The notes under the pieces were generated by a model that saw nothing but the letters and a program-made list of their open reading frames with translations, had not been told where the DNA came from and ran no database searches. The position numbers and the translations under genes are program-made. A stretch of 64,000 nucleotides of DNA from DSVZ01 sp964568145 (lineage in GTDB: Bacteria; Verrucomicrobiota; Verrucomicrobiia; Limisphaerales; J093): contig CAZMOZ010000003.1 of assembly GCA_964568145.1 (NCBI GenBank), positions 124,001-188,000 on the forward strand. The letters are read 5' to 3'. Shown piece after piece: positions 35,784 to 46,416 of this stretch (positions within the stretch are counted from its first letter, which is position 1; each line of letters begins with the position of its first letter).

Positions 35784-38624
35784 CTATCGCGGCGGGAACT
35801 CGAAGCTCACTTTGCCCTTCTCGTCGAGCGCCAGAAACGCCGCGAAGGTCCGGCCCGTCTTGCGCGAGACAAACTTGTCCAGCTTGTCGGTGCGGCCCTC
35901 GGCCAGCAGCCTGGCCATCTGCTCGCGCGGCACGGGCTGCTCCAGAATGACCTTGCCGGATTTGAACTTGCACGGCCGCGTTTCGCGCTGGCTGTGTTCG
36001 CAAAGGTAATCGGTCTCGGACTCGAACACCCGCCCGCCGCAGCGCGGGCATTTGCCCAGCGGCTCCTGCCCGGTGAAGTCCACCTTGACCGGCGGCGTCT
36101 TGGCCTTGGCGGCGCGGGTCGCGGCGCCGGCCCCCGGCTTTTTCTCGCGCGGCGCGAACGCGAAGCCGACCTCGCCGTCCTTGAGGACGAGAAACGCCTC
36201 GAACTTCCGGCCGGTCCGCTTCGAGACAAAGCCGGTGAGCGGGTCGGTCTTGCCTTCGGCCAGCAGCTTGGCGACCTGCGCCGGCTCGACGGCTTGCTGC
36301 AAGATCAACTTGCCGGTCTTGAACCGGCAGGACTTCCCCGGCCCGACCGCCTTTTCGCAGACGTAGTTCATGCCGGCGTCGAAGACCGCGCCGCCGCACT
36401 TCGGGCATTTGCCGAGCGGCTGCTGGCCGGTGAAATCGGGCGCGGGCTCGGCGGACTGGTTCCCGCCGTCGCCGCGGTTTTCGGCGCCGCCGTTGTTGTT
36501 GCCGAAGTCGAACTCGACCTTGAAGTCCGGCGCCGGACCGAGCTTCATCATGGCGTTGAAGAGCCGGCCCTGCTTGCTGCGGAAGCCTTGCAGCGGCCCC
36601 ACCTTGCCTTCGCGCAGCAGCGTCTCGACCTCCTCCGGCTCGAACTGCCGGCCGAGGATGATCTTGAACTGCGCCCAGGCGCACTTCACGCACTGGAAGG
36701 TCTTGTACTTCTCATGCACCTCGCCGCCGCACTTCGGGCAGGGCACCCGCAGCGCGCCGAAATCGCCCGGCACGGTGTCGTGCTCGTACGATTTGGCGCG
36801 GTCCACGATGTGGCGGGTCATTTCGGCGATGCCGCGCATGAACTCCTCGCGCCGCAGCCGGCCGTGCTCCATCTGCTTGAGCCGGTGTTCCCAGTCGCCG
36901 GTCAGCTCGGGCTTGGTGAGTTCCTCGACGCCCAGGCCGCGCAGCAGGGTGAGGAGCGAAAAGGCCTTGGCCGTGGGCTGCAGCTCCTTGCCGTGGCGCG
37001 CCAGATAATGCTCGGCGATGAGGCCCTCGATGATCGCCGCGCGCGTGGCCGGCGTGCCCAGGCCCTTCTCGGCCATCGCCTCGCGCAGGTCGTCGTCCTC
37101 GACCAGCTTGCCCGCGCCTTCCATGGCGCTGAGCAGCGTGGCCTCGGTGTAGCGCGGCGGCGGCTTGGTCTGCTGCGCCTTGACCTCGATGTCCCGGGTG
37201 TGGACCGGCTCGCCCGCCCGGACCGGCGTGAGCGACGGTGAATCGGGATCCTGCGCCTCGCGGCCATAGACGACCATCCAGCCGGGGTTGATCATCACCT
37301 TGCCCTCGGATTTGAACGGCTCGCCCACGACGCGAGTGATGCGGGTGGTGACCAGGAACTCCGCCGCCGGGAAGAACACGGCGAGGAAGCGCTTCACCAC
37401 GAAATCGTACAGCTTCTGCTCGAACTCGGCGAGGTGCCGCGGCGGTTCGGTGGTGGGGATGATCGCGAAGTGGTCGCTGACCTTTTCGTTGTTGAAAATG
37501 CGCTTGTTCGGCCGCACCCAGCCGGCCTCGAGGATGCGCGCCGCGTGCGGCTCGTAAGCCGGGCCGCGCAGCGCCTCGAGCGTCTTGCGCACCGTGGCCG
37601 GGTAATCCTCCGGCAGGTGCCGCGAATCGGTGCGCGGGTAGGTGAGCACCTTGTGCTTTTCGTACAGCGCCTGCGCCACCGCCAGGGTGGTCTTCGCGCT
37701 GAAGCCGAACCGCGCGTTGGCCTCGCGTTGCAGGCTGGTGAGGTCGAACAGCAGCGGCGGCAACTGGGTCGTGGGCTTGCTTTCCTCGGTGACGACACCG
37801 GGCTTGCCGAGGCACTTCGCGCGGATGGCCTCCGCGGCGGCCTTGTCCCAGATGCGCTCGGGCCGGAGGTCCGTGTCGGCGTCCTTGGCGGTGTCGCGCT
37901 TGAACTTCTCGTCGAACCAGCGGCCCGGATACGTGCCCGCCTCGCAGCCGAAGGTCGCGTGCAGCTCCCAGTAATCGCGCGGCACAAACTTGCGGATGCG
38001 GTCCTCGCGCTCGACCAGGATGGCCAGCGTGGGGGTCTGCACGCGACCCACGGTGGTCTTCACGAAGCCGCCCGTCTTCGAGTTGAAGGCGGTCATCGCG
38101 CGCGTGCCGTTGATGCCCACCAGCCAGTCCGCCTCGCTGCGGCAGACCGCGGCGTCCGCCAGGCCGCGCATCTCGGCGTCGCTGCGCAGCCGCTCGAAGC
38201 CTTCGCGGATGGCCTCGGGGGTCATGCTTTGCAGCCAGAGCCGGCGCACCGGCTGCTTCGCGCTGGTGTACTGGACGATGTAGCGGAAGATGAGTTCGCC
38301 CTCGCGGCCGGCGTCGCAGGCGTTGATGAGCTCGGTCACGTCCTTGCGCTTGAGCAGGCGCTGGATGGCCTTGAGGCGGTCCTCGCTTTTCTCGCGCGGG
38401 ACGAGGTCGAAGCGGGGCGGAATCACCGGCAGGGCGGCGAAGGTCCACTTGCCGCGCTGCGCCTGGAACTCGGCCGGGGCGTCAATCTCCAAAAGGTGCC
38501 CCACCGCCGACGTGATCACGTAGCGGTCGTCCTCGTAATGGTCGCCGACCTTCTTCACCCGTAGCGCGCGGGCGATGTCGGCGGCGACCGATGGTTTTTC
38601 GGCGATGACCAGGGCTTTTCCCAT
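35784..38624 (-). CDS. topB: DNA topoisomerase III-type (type IA) with repeated C-terminal zinc modules
   Basis: 946 residues from the ATG at 38624. Relaxes or decatenates DNA through a transient tyrosine-DNA bond. The Toprim domain starts AEKPSVAADIARAL and has the metal site ACDAGREGELIFRY. The active Tyr is in VLTYPRTDSRHLPEDY (about residue 330). The C-terminal 300 residues hold one CPKCGG...CVKCAW unit and two further units (CPKCGGAVFDAGMNYVC, CPRCGGRVFESETDYLC), each followed by a topoisomerase C-terminal-repeat-like block. Longer than E. coli TopB (about 650) because of these. I chose topB over topA from the N-terminal and DSR signature; topA remains possible. Confidence 0.9.
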   Translation of the reverse strand: MGKALVIAEKPSVAADIARALRVKKVGDHYEDDRYVITSAVGHLLEIDAPAEFQAQRGKWTFAALPVIPPRFDLVPREKSEDRLKAIQRLLKRKDVTELINACDAGREGELIFRYIVQYTSAKQPVRRLWLQSMTPEAIREGFERLRSDAEMRGLADAAVCRSEADWLVGINGTRAMTAFNSKTGGFVKTTVGRVQTPTLAILVEREDRIRKFVPRDYWELHATFGCEAGTYPGRWFDEKFKRDTAKDADTDLRPERIWDKAAAEAIRAKCLGKPGVVTEESKPTTQLPPLLFDLTSLQREANARFGFSAKTTLAVAQALYEKHKVLTYPRTDSRHLPEDYPATVRKTLEALRGPAYEPHAARILEAGWVRPNKRIFNNEKVSDHFAIIPTTEPPRHLAEFEQKLYDFVVKRFLAVFFPAAEFLVTTRITRVVGEPFKSEGKVMINPGWMVVYGREAQDPDSPSLTPVRAGEPVHTRDIEVKAQQTKPPPRYTEATLLSAMEGAGKLVEDDDLREAMAEKGLGTPATRAAIIEGLIAEHYLARHGKELQPTAKAFSLLTLLRGLGVEELTKPELTGDWEHRLKQMEHGRLRREEFMRGIAEMTRHIVDRAKSYEHDTVPGDFGALRVPCPKCGGEVHEKYKTFQCVKCAWAQFKIILGRQFEPEEVETLLREGKVGPLQGFRSKQGRLFNAMMKLGPAPDFKVEFDFGNNNGGAENRGDGGNQSAEPAPDFTGQQPLGKCPKCGGAVFDAGMNYVCEKAVGPGKSCRFKTGKLILQQAVEPAQVAKLLAEGKTDPLTGFVSKRTGRKFEAFLVLKDGEVGFAFAPREKKPGAGAATRAAKAKTPPVKVDFTGQEPLGKCPRCGGRVFESETDYLCEHSQRETRPCKFKSGKVILEQPVPREQMARLLAEGRTDKLDKFVSRKTGRTFAAFLALDEKGKVSFEFPPR

Positions 38625-39061
38625 GGCAAACAGGCGCGGAGCCGCCGGCGAAATGGCCTCGCAACGCGGCGGCTTCCCTGCGCGGAGCGGGAAAGTGGCG
38701 AAAAGCCCCGCGCAAGTCAAAGGGTGTCTGTCACGCACCGTGGTGGCGCGGGCAACCGCCGGCGGGAAGCAGGGTGGTGCGGGCGACCCCGCCCGCAGCC
38801 GGTCAGCGGACCTGAGTCTGCGCCCCCCGTGAAGAGAGCACAGTTCAGTTGCTGACAGGGCGCCAGGTTGAAGCCGGAGCGCCGGCTTCCCGCCGACCGG
38901 GCTTCCAGGCATAAGTCAGGGGTGAGTTGGCTCCCGCCGGGGGGCAGCGCATTCCGGCCTCTGAGCCAGGGGCCGGCCACCCGTCGCCGGGCGGTTGCTT
39001 GACAGGCTTTTGGTCAATCCCCATTTTGACCGCTCACTTTCACGCGAACGCATCGAACGCC
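38625..39061. other. Gene-free divergent region (topoisomerase / aconitase)
   Basis: 437 bases. It carries family C-type repeats (38740-38804; GTGGCGCGGGCAACCGCC and GCGGGCGACCCCGCCCGC). A sigma70-like promoter for the aconitase gene lies at its right end. No gene is supported. Confidence 0.6.
38999..39027 (+). promoter_or_regulatory. Candidate promoter of the aconitase gene
   Basis: TTGACA (38999-39004) and CATTTT (39022-39027) with 17-base spacing, ending 34 bases before the ATG at 39062. The -35 box is perfect, the -10 box weak. Confidence 0.4.
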
Positions 39062-41920
<2,859 letters not shown>

Positions 41921-41984
41921 GCCGCCAACGCAGGGCGGACACTTCAAATACGGAGACCAACCCAAGCCGCCACCGGACGGCTAC

Positions 41985-42353
41985 GTGGTGTGGAAGCGTG
42001 GGGAGTTGCGGAAAACCGCCGTCGGAGGCGACACTTGGGTGGTGAGCATCGCGGAACTGCCCATCCGGATTGACCACGAAAAGATCGCGGAGTTCTGCCG
42101 GGCGCGGGGCATCCGCCGGTTGTCCCTGTTTGGCTCGGTGTTGCAGGACGATTTCGACCCCCGGCGTTGCAACGTGGACGTGCTGGCGGAGTTCGCGCTG
42201 GGGGTGCGTCCAGGTCTGAAGTTTTTCGGCTACGGCGAAGAACTGGCCGAAGTCATCGGCCGCAAGGTGGATTTCCACACCGAAGCCTGGTTGAGCCCGG
42301 ACTTCCGGGCGGAAGTCCTGCGCAAAGCCGTGCCGATCGAGGAGCAGGCATGA
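41985..42353 (+). CDS. MNT-like nucleotidyltransferase with an altered active site
   Basis: 122 residues from a GTG at 41985. Residues 30-120 form a minimal nucleotidyltransferase domain (LFGSVLQDDFDPRRCNVDVL, then KVDFHTEAWL). In active members two acidic residues stand as D-x-D after the GS motif; here the first is Asn (N63), with D65 and D96 kept, so catalysis may be weakened. In the MntA/HepT toxin-antitoxin pairs such a protein AMPylates the partner toxin; a HepT-like gene follows at once. The first 20 residues (MVWKRGELRKTAVGGDTWVV) look like another short module. Confidence 0.75.
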   Translation: MVWKRGELRKTAVGGDTWVVSIAELPIRIDHEKIAEFCRARGIRRLSLFGSVLQDDFDPRRCNVDVLAEFALGVRPGLKFFGYGEELAEVIGRKVDFHTEAWLSPDFRAEVLRKAVPIEEQA

Positions 42354-42405
42354 CCCGAAAGTCACGCTGCGCGAGATCGCCGACTACGCGCGGCGGGCAC
42401 AGGAG

Positions 42406-42699
42406 TTGTGCGCGCAGAACAAGCTGCCGGAAATCCTGACCGATTGGCACAAGCGGCTGGCGTTCGAGCGCGTGATGGAAGTCCTCGGCGAGGCCACGAA
42501 ACGTCTGCCTGCGGAACTCTGCCAGCGGTATCCCGCCGTGCAGTGGAGACTGCTGGCGGGGATGCGTGACCGCGTCAGCCACGGCTACGACGCGATTGAT
42601 TACGCCGTGCTCTGGGACACAATGCGTGACGATGTGCCGACGTTGCTGACAACGGTCGAGCAGATGTTGAAAGACCTGGAAACCGCGCCGGGGCAATGA
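42406..42699 (+). CDS. HepT-like (DUF86) protein with a disrupted start
   Basis: 97 residues from a TTG at 42406. The HepT signature R-x4-H-x-Y is intact (RDRVSHGYDAID), the RNase active motif of HEPN toxins. The frame is open and protein-like back to 42352 (DPKVTLREIADYARRAQELC), the normal first helix, but it has no start codon there. An ATG at 42350 overlaps the upstream stop yet reads a different frame, as if one base had been lost. So the toxin may be N-terminally damaged or start weakly at TTG. Partner of the upstream nucleotidyltransferase. Confidence 0.65.
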   Translation: MCAQNKLPEILTDWHKRLAFERVMEVLGEATKRLPAELCQRYPAVQWRLLAGMRDRVSHGYDAIDYAVLWDTMRDDVPTLLTTVEQMLKDLETAPGQ

Positions 42700-42762
42700 T
42701 CCGCCCCGGCGCGACATCGCAGCGTGGGTCTGCAAACCGGGATTTCCCTAGCGCGTCCGGCT

Positions 42763-42794
42763 GAAAAACAAATGGGCCGGGGTGCTTCCGGCCC
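42763..42794 (-). terminator. Intrinsic terminator of the deoxyhypusine-synthase-like gene
   Basis: On the minus strand GGGCCGG (42794-42788) pairs with CCGGCCC (42780-42774), followed by ATTTGTTTTT. It lies 46 bases after the stop at 42840. Confidence 0.75.
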
Positions 42795-42839
42795 GCGGGC
42801 AACGAGGCGTGGACCTCGTCAATTGTCTATCGCCGCGCG

Positions 42840-44051
42840 TCAATCCAGCACCGGCTCCGAGCCGTCGAGCATCTTCACCTGGTTGTGCGTGAAGTATTCG
42901 CGGGTGAGCGCCTGCATCACTTTCGCGCGCTGGTCATAGAGGCGCTTGAGCTTGCGCGGTTTGTGGCCGGCCAGCGCGTAATGGGTCAGGATCGGCATGG
43001 CGATGGTGGTGTCCGTGTAGCACACCACCGCGTCGGGCAGGCGCTCGGGGTCCACCTTGCCCCAGCTCACCGCCTCGCTGGGCGTGGCGCCGGACAGCCC
43101 GCCGGTGTCGGGCCGGGCGTCGGTCACCTGCAAGAAGTAGTCCTGGCCGTATTCCTTGATGCGTAGCACCTCCTGGATCTGCGGCTCGGTCTGGAGCATG
43201 AAGTTCTTCGGGCTGCCACCGCCCCAGAGCACCACGGCGCTTTTGCCCCCGGCGCGCTTGGCGGCGAGGACGATCGCGGTGGTTTCGTTAACATCTATGC
43301 TGGGATTGATGCGGAGCTTGTTGCCGCGCAACTCCACGCCGGCGACGTTCATGCCGATGGTCGAGTCGCCCGGCGAGCTGGTGTAGCACGGCACGCCGGC
43401 GCGGTAGGCGGCGGCGAGCACGGACACGTCCTTGAGCTTGTGCTGGCGCTCCCATTCGGCGCAGTAGCGTCCGAGCAGGTAATGCAGCTCCGCCGTGCCC
43501 ATCTCCTTCTGGAACTCGGGCTGGACCAGGATCTGGCGGAGAATTTCGTCCGTGGCCATCAGGCCGTCGGAGTACGGGATGACAACGTCGTAGATGCGCA
43601 CGAGGTCGTTGTTGCGCAGGTCGGTGTCGTCGAACTTGAAGCTGCCGGCGTGGACCGGGTAGTTCAGCGCGAAGTGCATGTCGTGGTACAGGTTCGCGCC
43701 CGTTGCGACGATCCAGTCCACGAAGCCGGCCTTGATGAGCGGGATGATGCACGAGCAGCCCAGCCCGGCCGGGGTGAGCGCGCCGGAGAGGCTCATGCCC
43801 ACGGTCACGTCCGGCGCGAGCATCTTCTGCGCGAACAACTGGCAGCCTTCGCGCAGCCGGGCGGCGTTGTAGGCGAGGAACACCTCGTCCACGAGGTACG
43901 CGAGCTTTTCCCGGCCGTTGAGGTTCCGGGGCAGGATGCGCTTCCCGGCCATGTACTGCTTCTTGTGGGGACACTCCTTTTCCTTCAGCCAGTCGGGCAT
44001 CTCGGACAGGTCTTCGCGCGCGCGGGTGTGGGCTCGTTCGGTTCTTGCCAT
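42840..44051 (-). CDS. Deoxyhypusine-synthase-like protein
   Basis: 403 residues. NAD-dependent Rossmann-type family that in eukaryotes and archaea transfers the aminobutyl group of spermidine to a Lys of eIF5A. Conserved blocks: VGMSLSGALTPAGLGCSCII, FVDWIVATGANLYHD, PCYTSSPGDSTIGMNVAG and GGGSPKNF, where K282 sits at the catalytic Lys position. PSEAVSWGKVDPERLPDAVV is the C-terminal signature. Bacteria have no eIF5A; bacterial members have been proposed to make homospermidine or related polyamines, but the reaction of this one cannot be read from sequence. A single gene with its own terminator. Confidence 0.88.
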   Translation of the reverse strand: MARTERAHTRAREDLSEMPDWLKEKECPHKKQYMAGKRILPRNLNGREKLAYLVDEVFLAYNAARLREGCQLFAQKMLAPDVTVGMSLSGALTPAGLGCSCIIPLIKAGFVDWIVATGANLYHDMHFALNYPVHAGSFKFDDTDLRNNDLVRIYDVVIPYSDGLMATDEILRQILVQPEFQKEMGTAELHYLLGRYCAEWERQHKLKDVSVLAAAYRAGVPCYTSSPGDSTIGMNVAGVELRGNKLRINPSIDVNETTAIVLAAKRAGGKSAVVLWGGGSPKNFMLQTEPQIQEVLRIKEYGQDYFLQVTDARPDTGGLSGATPSEAVSWGKVDPERLPDAVVCYTDTTIAMPILTHYALAGHKPRKLKRLYDQRAKVMQALTREYFTHNQVKMLDGSEPVLD

Positions 44052-44133
44052 AATTCAATTCCAGTTTGTTGGCCCGGAAGCATACGGCCGCCGCCCGGCT
44101 TGCCAACTGTCTTCCGCCAAAAACGAGGCGAAG

Positions 44134-44200
44134 CGAGCGCGTTCCGCATTCCGCAATTCGAGGTCGAAAGCCGGCATCCGGCATCCGGCATCTGTATTCT
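44134..44200. repeat. Short oligomer repeats (ATTCCGC and GGCATCC types)
   Basis: GTTCCGCATTCCGCAATTCG, then CCGGCATCCGGCATCCGGCA, within the 277-base gap before the DUF1080 gene. Same style as the repeats at 5421, 47040, 47340 and 57240. Confidence 0.65.
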
Positions 44201-44306
44201 GGAAAAGCCAGGTCTGACCAAGTCCCGCCCCGCCGAGGCCAGACCCGTGAAAGCCGGGCCGGGCCAGGTTCCTGGTTGGCCGCCGCTTTTTGCTTGGCGG
44301 GCCGGC

Positions 44307-44324
44307 GGGTTATCCCGATAACCC
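44307..44324. promoter_or_regulatory. Inverted repeat just before the DUF1080 start (possible operator)
   Basis: GGGTTATC-CC-GATAACCC, perfect 8-bp arms with a 2-base centre, ending 4 bases before the ATG at 44329. It could bind a dimeric repressor or hide the start in a hairpin. No regulator gene is adjacent. Confidence 0.4.
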
Positions 44325-44328
44325 CGCC

Positions 44329-45345
44329 ATGCAAAATCATCTGCATGGTGCCCGTGCGTGGCGCGGGTCGGTGCTGGGCTTGATCCTCCTGGGCGGCGCG
44401 TTGAACGCGGCCGAAAACGACGAATTCTTGGGCCGCTGGGCCCTGACCATCCCCGGCGGCGCCGCCGGCTGGCTGGAAATCCGCAAGGAAAACGGCTGGT
44501 ACGACGGCTCGATCCTGTGGGGCGGCGGCAGCGTGGTGCCGGTGTCGAGCGTGTTCTTCACCGACGGCACGCTGAACGTGACCCGCACCCGCGAGGTGAA
44601 CCGCAAAGACGCCACCGGCAAGGTGGTCCGCAAGCAACTGTTCACCGAACTGCTGGCCGGGCGGGTGGACGGCGACACCATCAACTTCATGCAGTTCAAC
44701 CCGCGCGAGAACGGCCAGGGGCTGGATAACGCCGAGTTCAGCGGCAAACGCATTCCCGACCTGCCGCCGCGGCCGGACCTCGCGAAGGTCAAGTTCGGCG
44801 ACCCGATTGCGCTCTTCAACGGCCGGGACCTCACCGGCTGGCGGCTGGTCGAGTCCGGCGCGGCCAACGGCTGGAGCGTGCAGGACGGCGTGCTCATCAA
44901 CCGGCCGGACAAGGACAGCAGCAAGCATTACGGCAACCTGCGGACCGAGCGCGAATTCGAGGACTTCAACCTCAAGCTCGAGGTCAAGGTGCCCAAGGGC
45001 GGCAACAGCGGCATCTACCTCCGCGGCATCTACGAGGTGCAGGTGGCGGACTCGCACGGCCGCGCGCCGGACTCGCACGGCATGGGCGGCATCTACAGCC
45101 GCATCACCCCCACGGTGAACGCCGCCAAGCCGGTCGGCGAGTGGCAGACCTTCGACATCACGCTGGTGGACCGGCACGCCACCGTGATTCTCAACGGGGT
45201 GAAGATCATTGACAACCAGCCGCTGGCCGGCTGCACCGGCGGCGCGCTGTGGTCGGACCAGTTCCGGCCCGGCCCGATCTACCTGCAAGGCGATCACGAT
45301 GCGGTGGATTACCGCAACCTCGTGCTGCGCCCGGTGGTGAAATAA
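44329..45345 (+). CDS. Secreted DUF1080 (3-keto-disaccharide hydrolase-like) protein
   Basis: 338 residues from the ATG at 44329, giving an export signal (SVLGLILLGGALNAA). Residues 25-140 are an N-terminal beta domain (FLGRWALTIPGGAAGWLEIR; GGSVVPVSSVFFTDGTL). Residues 155-338 are the DUF1080 concanavalin-like fold (IALFNGRDLTGWRLVESGAA, FEDFNLKLEVKVPKGGNSGI, PIYLQGDHDAVDYRNLVLRP). DUF1080 proteins are abundant in Verrucomicrobia and Planctomycetes; some cleave 3-keto-glycosides. Followed by a terminator at 45369. Confidence 0.9.
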   Translation: MQNHLHGARAWRGSVLGLILLGGALNAAENDEFLGRWALTIPGGAAGWLEIRKENGWYDGSILWGGGSVVPVSSVFFTDGTLNVTRTREVNRKDATGKVVRKQLFTELLAGRVDGDTINFMQFNPRENGQGLDNAEFSGKRIPDLPPRPDLAKVKFGDPIALFNGRDLTGWRLVESGAANGWSVQDGVLINRPDKDSSKHYGNLRTEREFEDFNLKLEVKVPKGGNSGIYLRGIYEVQVADSHGRAPDSHGMGGIYSRITPTVNAAKPVGEWQTFDITLVDRHATVILNGVKIIDNQPLAGCTGGALWSDQFRPGPIYLQGDHDAVDYRNLVLRPVVK

Positions 45346-45368
45346 GCGGGGCCCTTCGCGATCCGGCC

Positions 45369-45397
45369 GGCCGCAGCCGCAAGGTTGCGGCCTTTTT
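45369..45397 (+). terminator. Intrinsic terminator of the DUF1080 gene
   Basis: GGCCGCA (45369-45375) pairs with TGCGGCC (45386-45392), followed by TTTTT. Confidence 0.75.
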
Positions 45398-45589
45398 GCG
45401 TGGGGGTTGTGCGCGGCGCGCGAAAGCAGCGAAGCGGGGAAATCATTGCAGGCCGCGGGAACCTGTGCGTGGCAATCTACCTTGATTCGCTTCCGCCGCG
45501 GGCATTGCGTGAAAGGCCCGGCTTCCGGAAGAGTGCGTTTGCGGCAGGCCCGGGTAGCTGTAGACTAGCCTAAGCCCAGAACAACGAAT

Positions 45590-45916
45590 ATGACTCCTGA
45601 AACTCAATCCGCCGGTTTGTGGCCGTGGATCGCGCTGGTGTGTGCCGCGGCTGGTTTTATGTTGGGCATGCTATTTGGACGGCCACGAATCCTGGCTGGC
45701 ATTTGGGGCTCTCCGCCACCGCCGCCACCACCACCGCCTTGTGGTACGCCCTGCGACTGTCAAGGTATCGGCTGCGGCCTGGGTCCCCCGACGAATCCCA
45801 ACCACCAGCACTGTCCGCGAGCGAACACTGAACCCACCGGTTGCAACGGCACCTGCACACTGCCGGCACCCCATCCGGGAACGCCGCACCAGTGCTCCCA
45901 CGGCCACGCGTTTTAG
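45590..45916 (+). CDS. Small membrane protein with poly-Pro and Cys/His-rich tail
   Basis: 108 residues. One membrane helix near the N-terminus (WIALVCAAAGFMLGMLFGR), then nine consecutive prolines (about residues 42-50), then a tail with many Cys, Pro, His and Asn (CGTPCDCQGIGCGLG; GCNGTCTLPAPHPGTPHQCS). Cys and His spacing would suit metal binding or disulfides, with the tail outside the membrane. I do not recognise the family. Followed after 6 bases by another small membrane protein, so likely an operon. Confidence 0.6.
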   Translation: MTPETQSAGLWPWIALVCAAAGFMLGMLFGRPRILAGIWGSPPPPPPPPPCGTPCDCQGIGCGLGPPTNPNHQHCPRANTEPTGCNGTCTLPAPHPGTPHQCSHGHAF

Positions 45917-45922
45917 CGGGCC

Positions 45923-46342
45923 ATGAACAGCTTGCTATTTGCCTGCGCGTTGGTGGCGCTCTCGTTGGGCGTGATGGCGGTGGCACGGCTGTCCTTGCGC
46001 GCACAGATCGCGTGGCTTCGGTGGTTCCCCAAGCGCCTGGCGCATCGGTGGACGCTGGCTTCGGGCGCCTTGGGAGCGATCCTGCTCTTCTTCACGGGGC
46101 CGTTTCTGGTTCTGGGCGAGCCGGGCGTGGCGGCAGTAGGCGCCATCCTGGCCGTGTTGATCATCTGGGTCAGCGCGAGGGATCTGCTGACTTGGTTGCG
46201 GGACGACCTGCTCGAACACCGGCAAACCGGCCGTGGATGGTTTGAACACTCCTCCACTTGCGCCGCCCATTGCAATACACGTAAGACCCACACCTACTGC
46301 CCTGCCGACGGAGCGACTTCGGTCCCGCTCCGCAACAAGTAA
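45923..46342 (+). CDS. Small integral membrane protein, unknown
   Basis: 139 residues. Three hydrophobic segments (LLFACALVALSLGVMAVARL; WTLASGALGAILLFFTGPFL; GVAAVGAILAVLIIWVSA). The hydrophilic C-terminal tail has Cys and His (TCAAHCNTRKTHTYCPADGA), echoing the Cys-rich tail of the preceding protein 6 bases upstream. No family recognised. Converges with mutL, whose stop lies 74 bases away. Confidence 0.6.
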   Translation: MNSLLFACALVALSLGVMAVARLSLRAQIAWLRWFPKRLAHRWTLASGALGAILLFFTGPFLVLGEPGVAAVGAILAVLIIWVSARDLLTWLRDDLLEHRQTGRGWFEHSSTCAAHCNTRKTHTYCPADGATSVPLRNK

Positions 46343-46416
46343 CTGCAGCATCACAAGAGAAAAAATCGCAGTGCCGGCGTCTTGTGAGCTGTCGCATCTT
46401 GAAAGCCGCAAACTGC

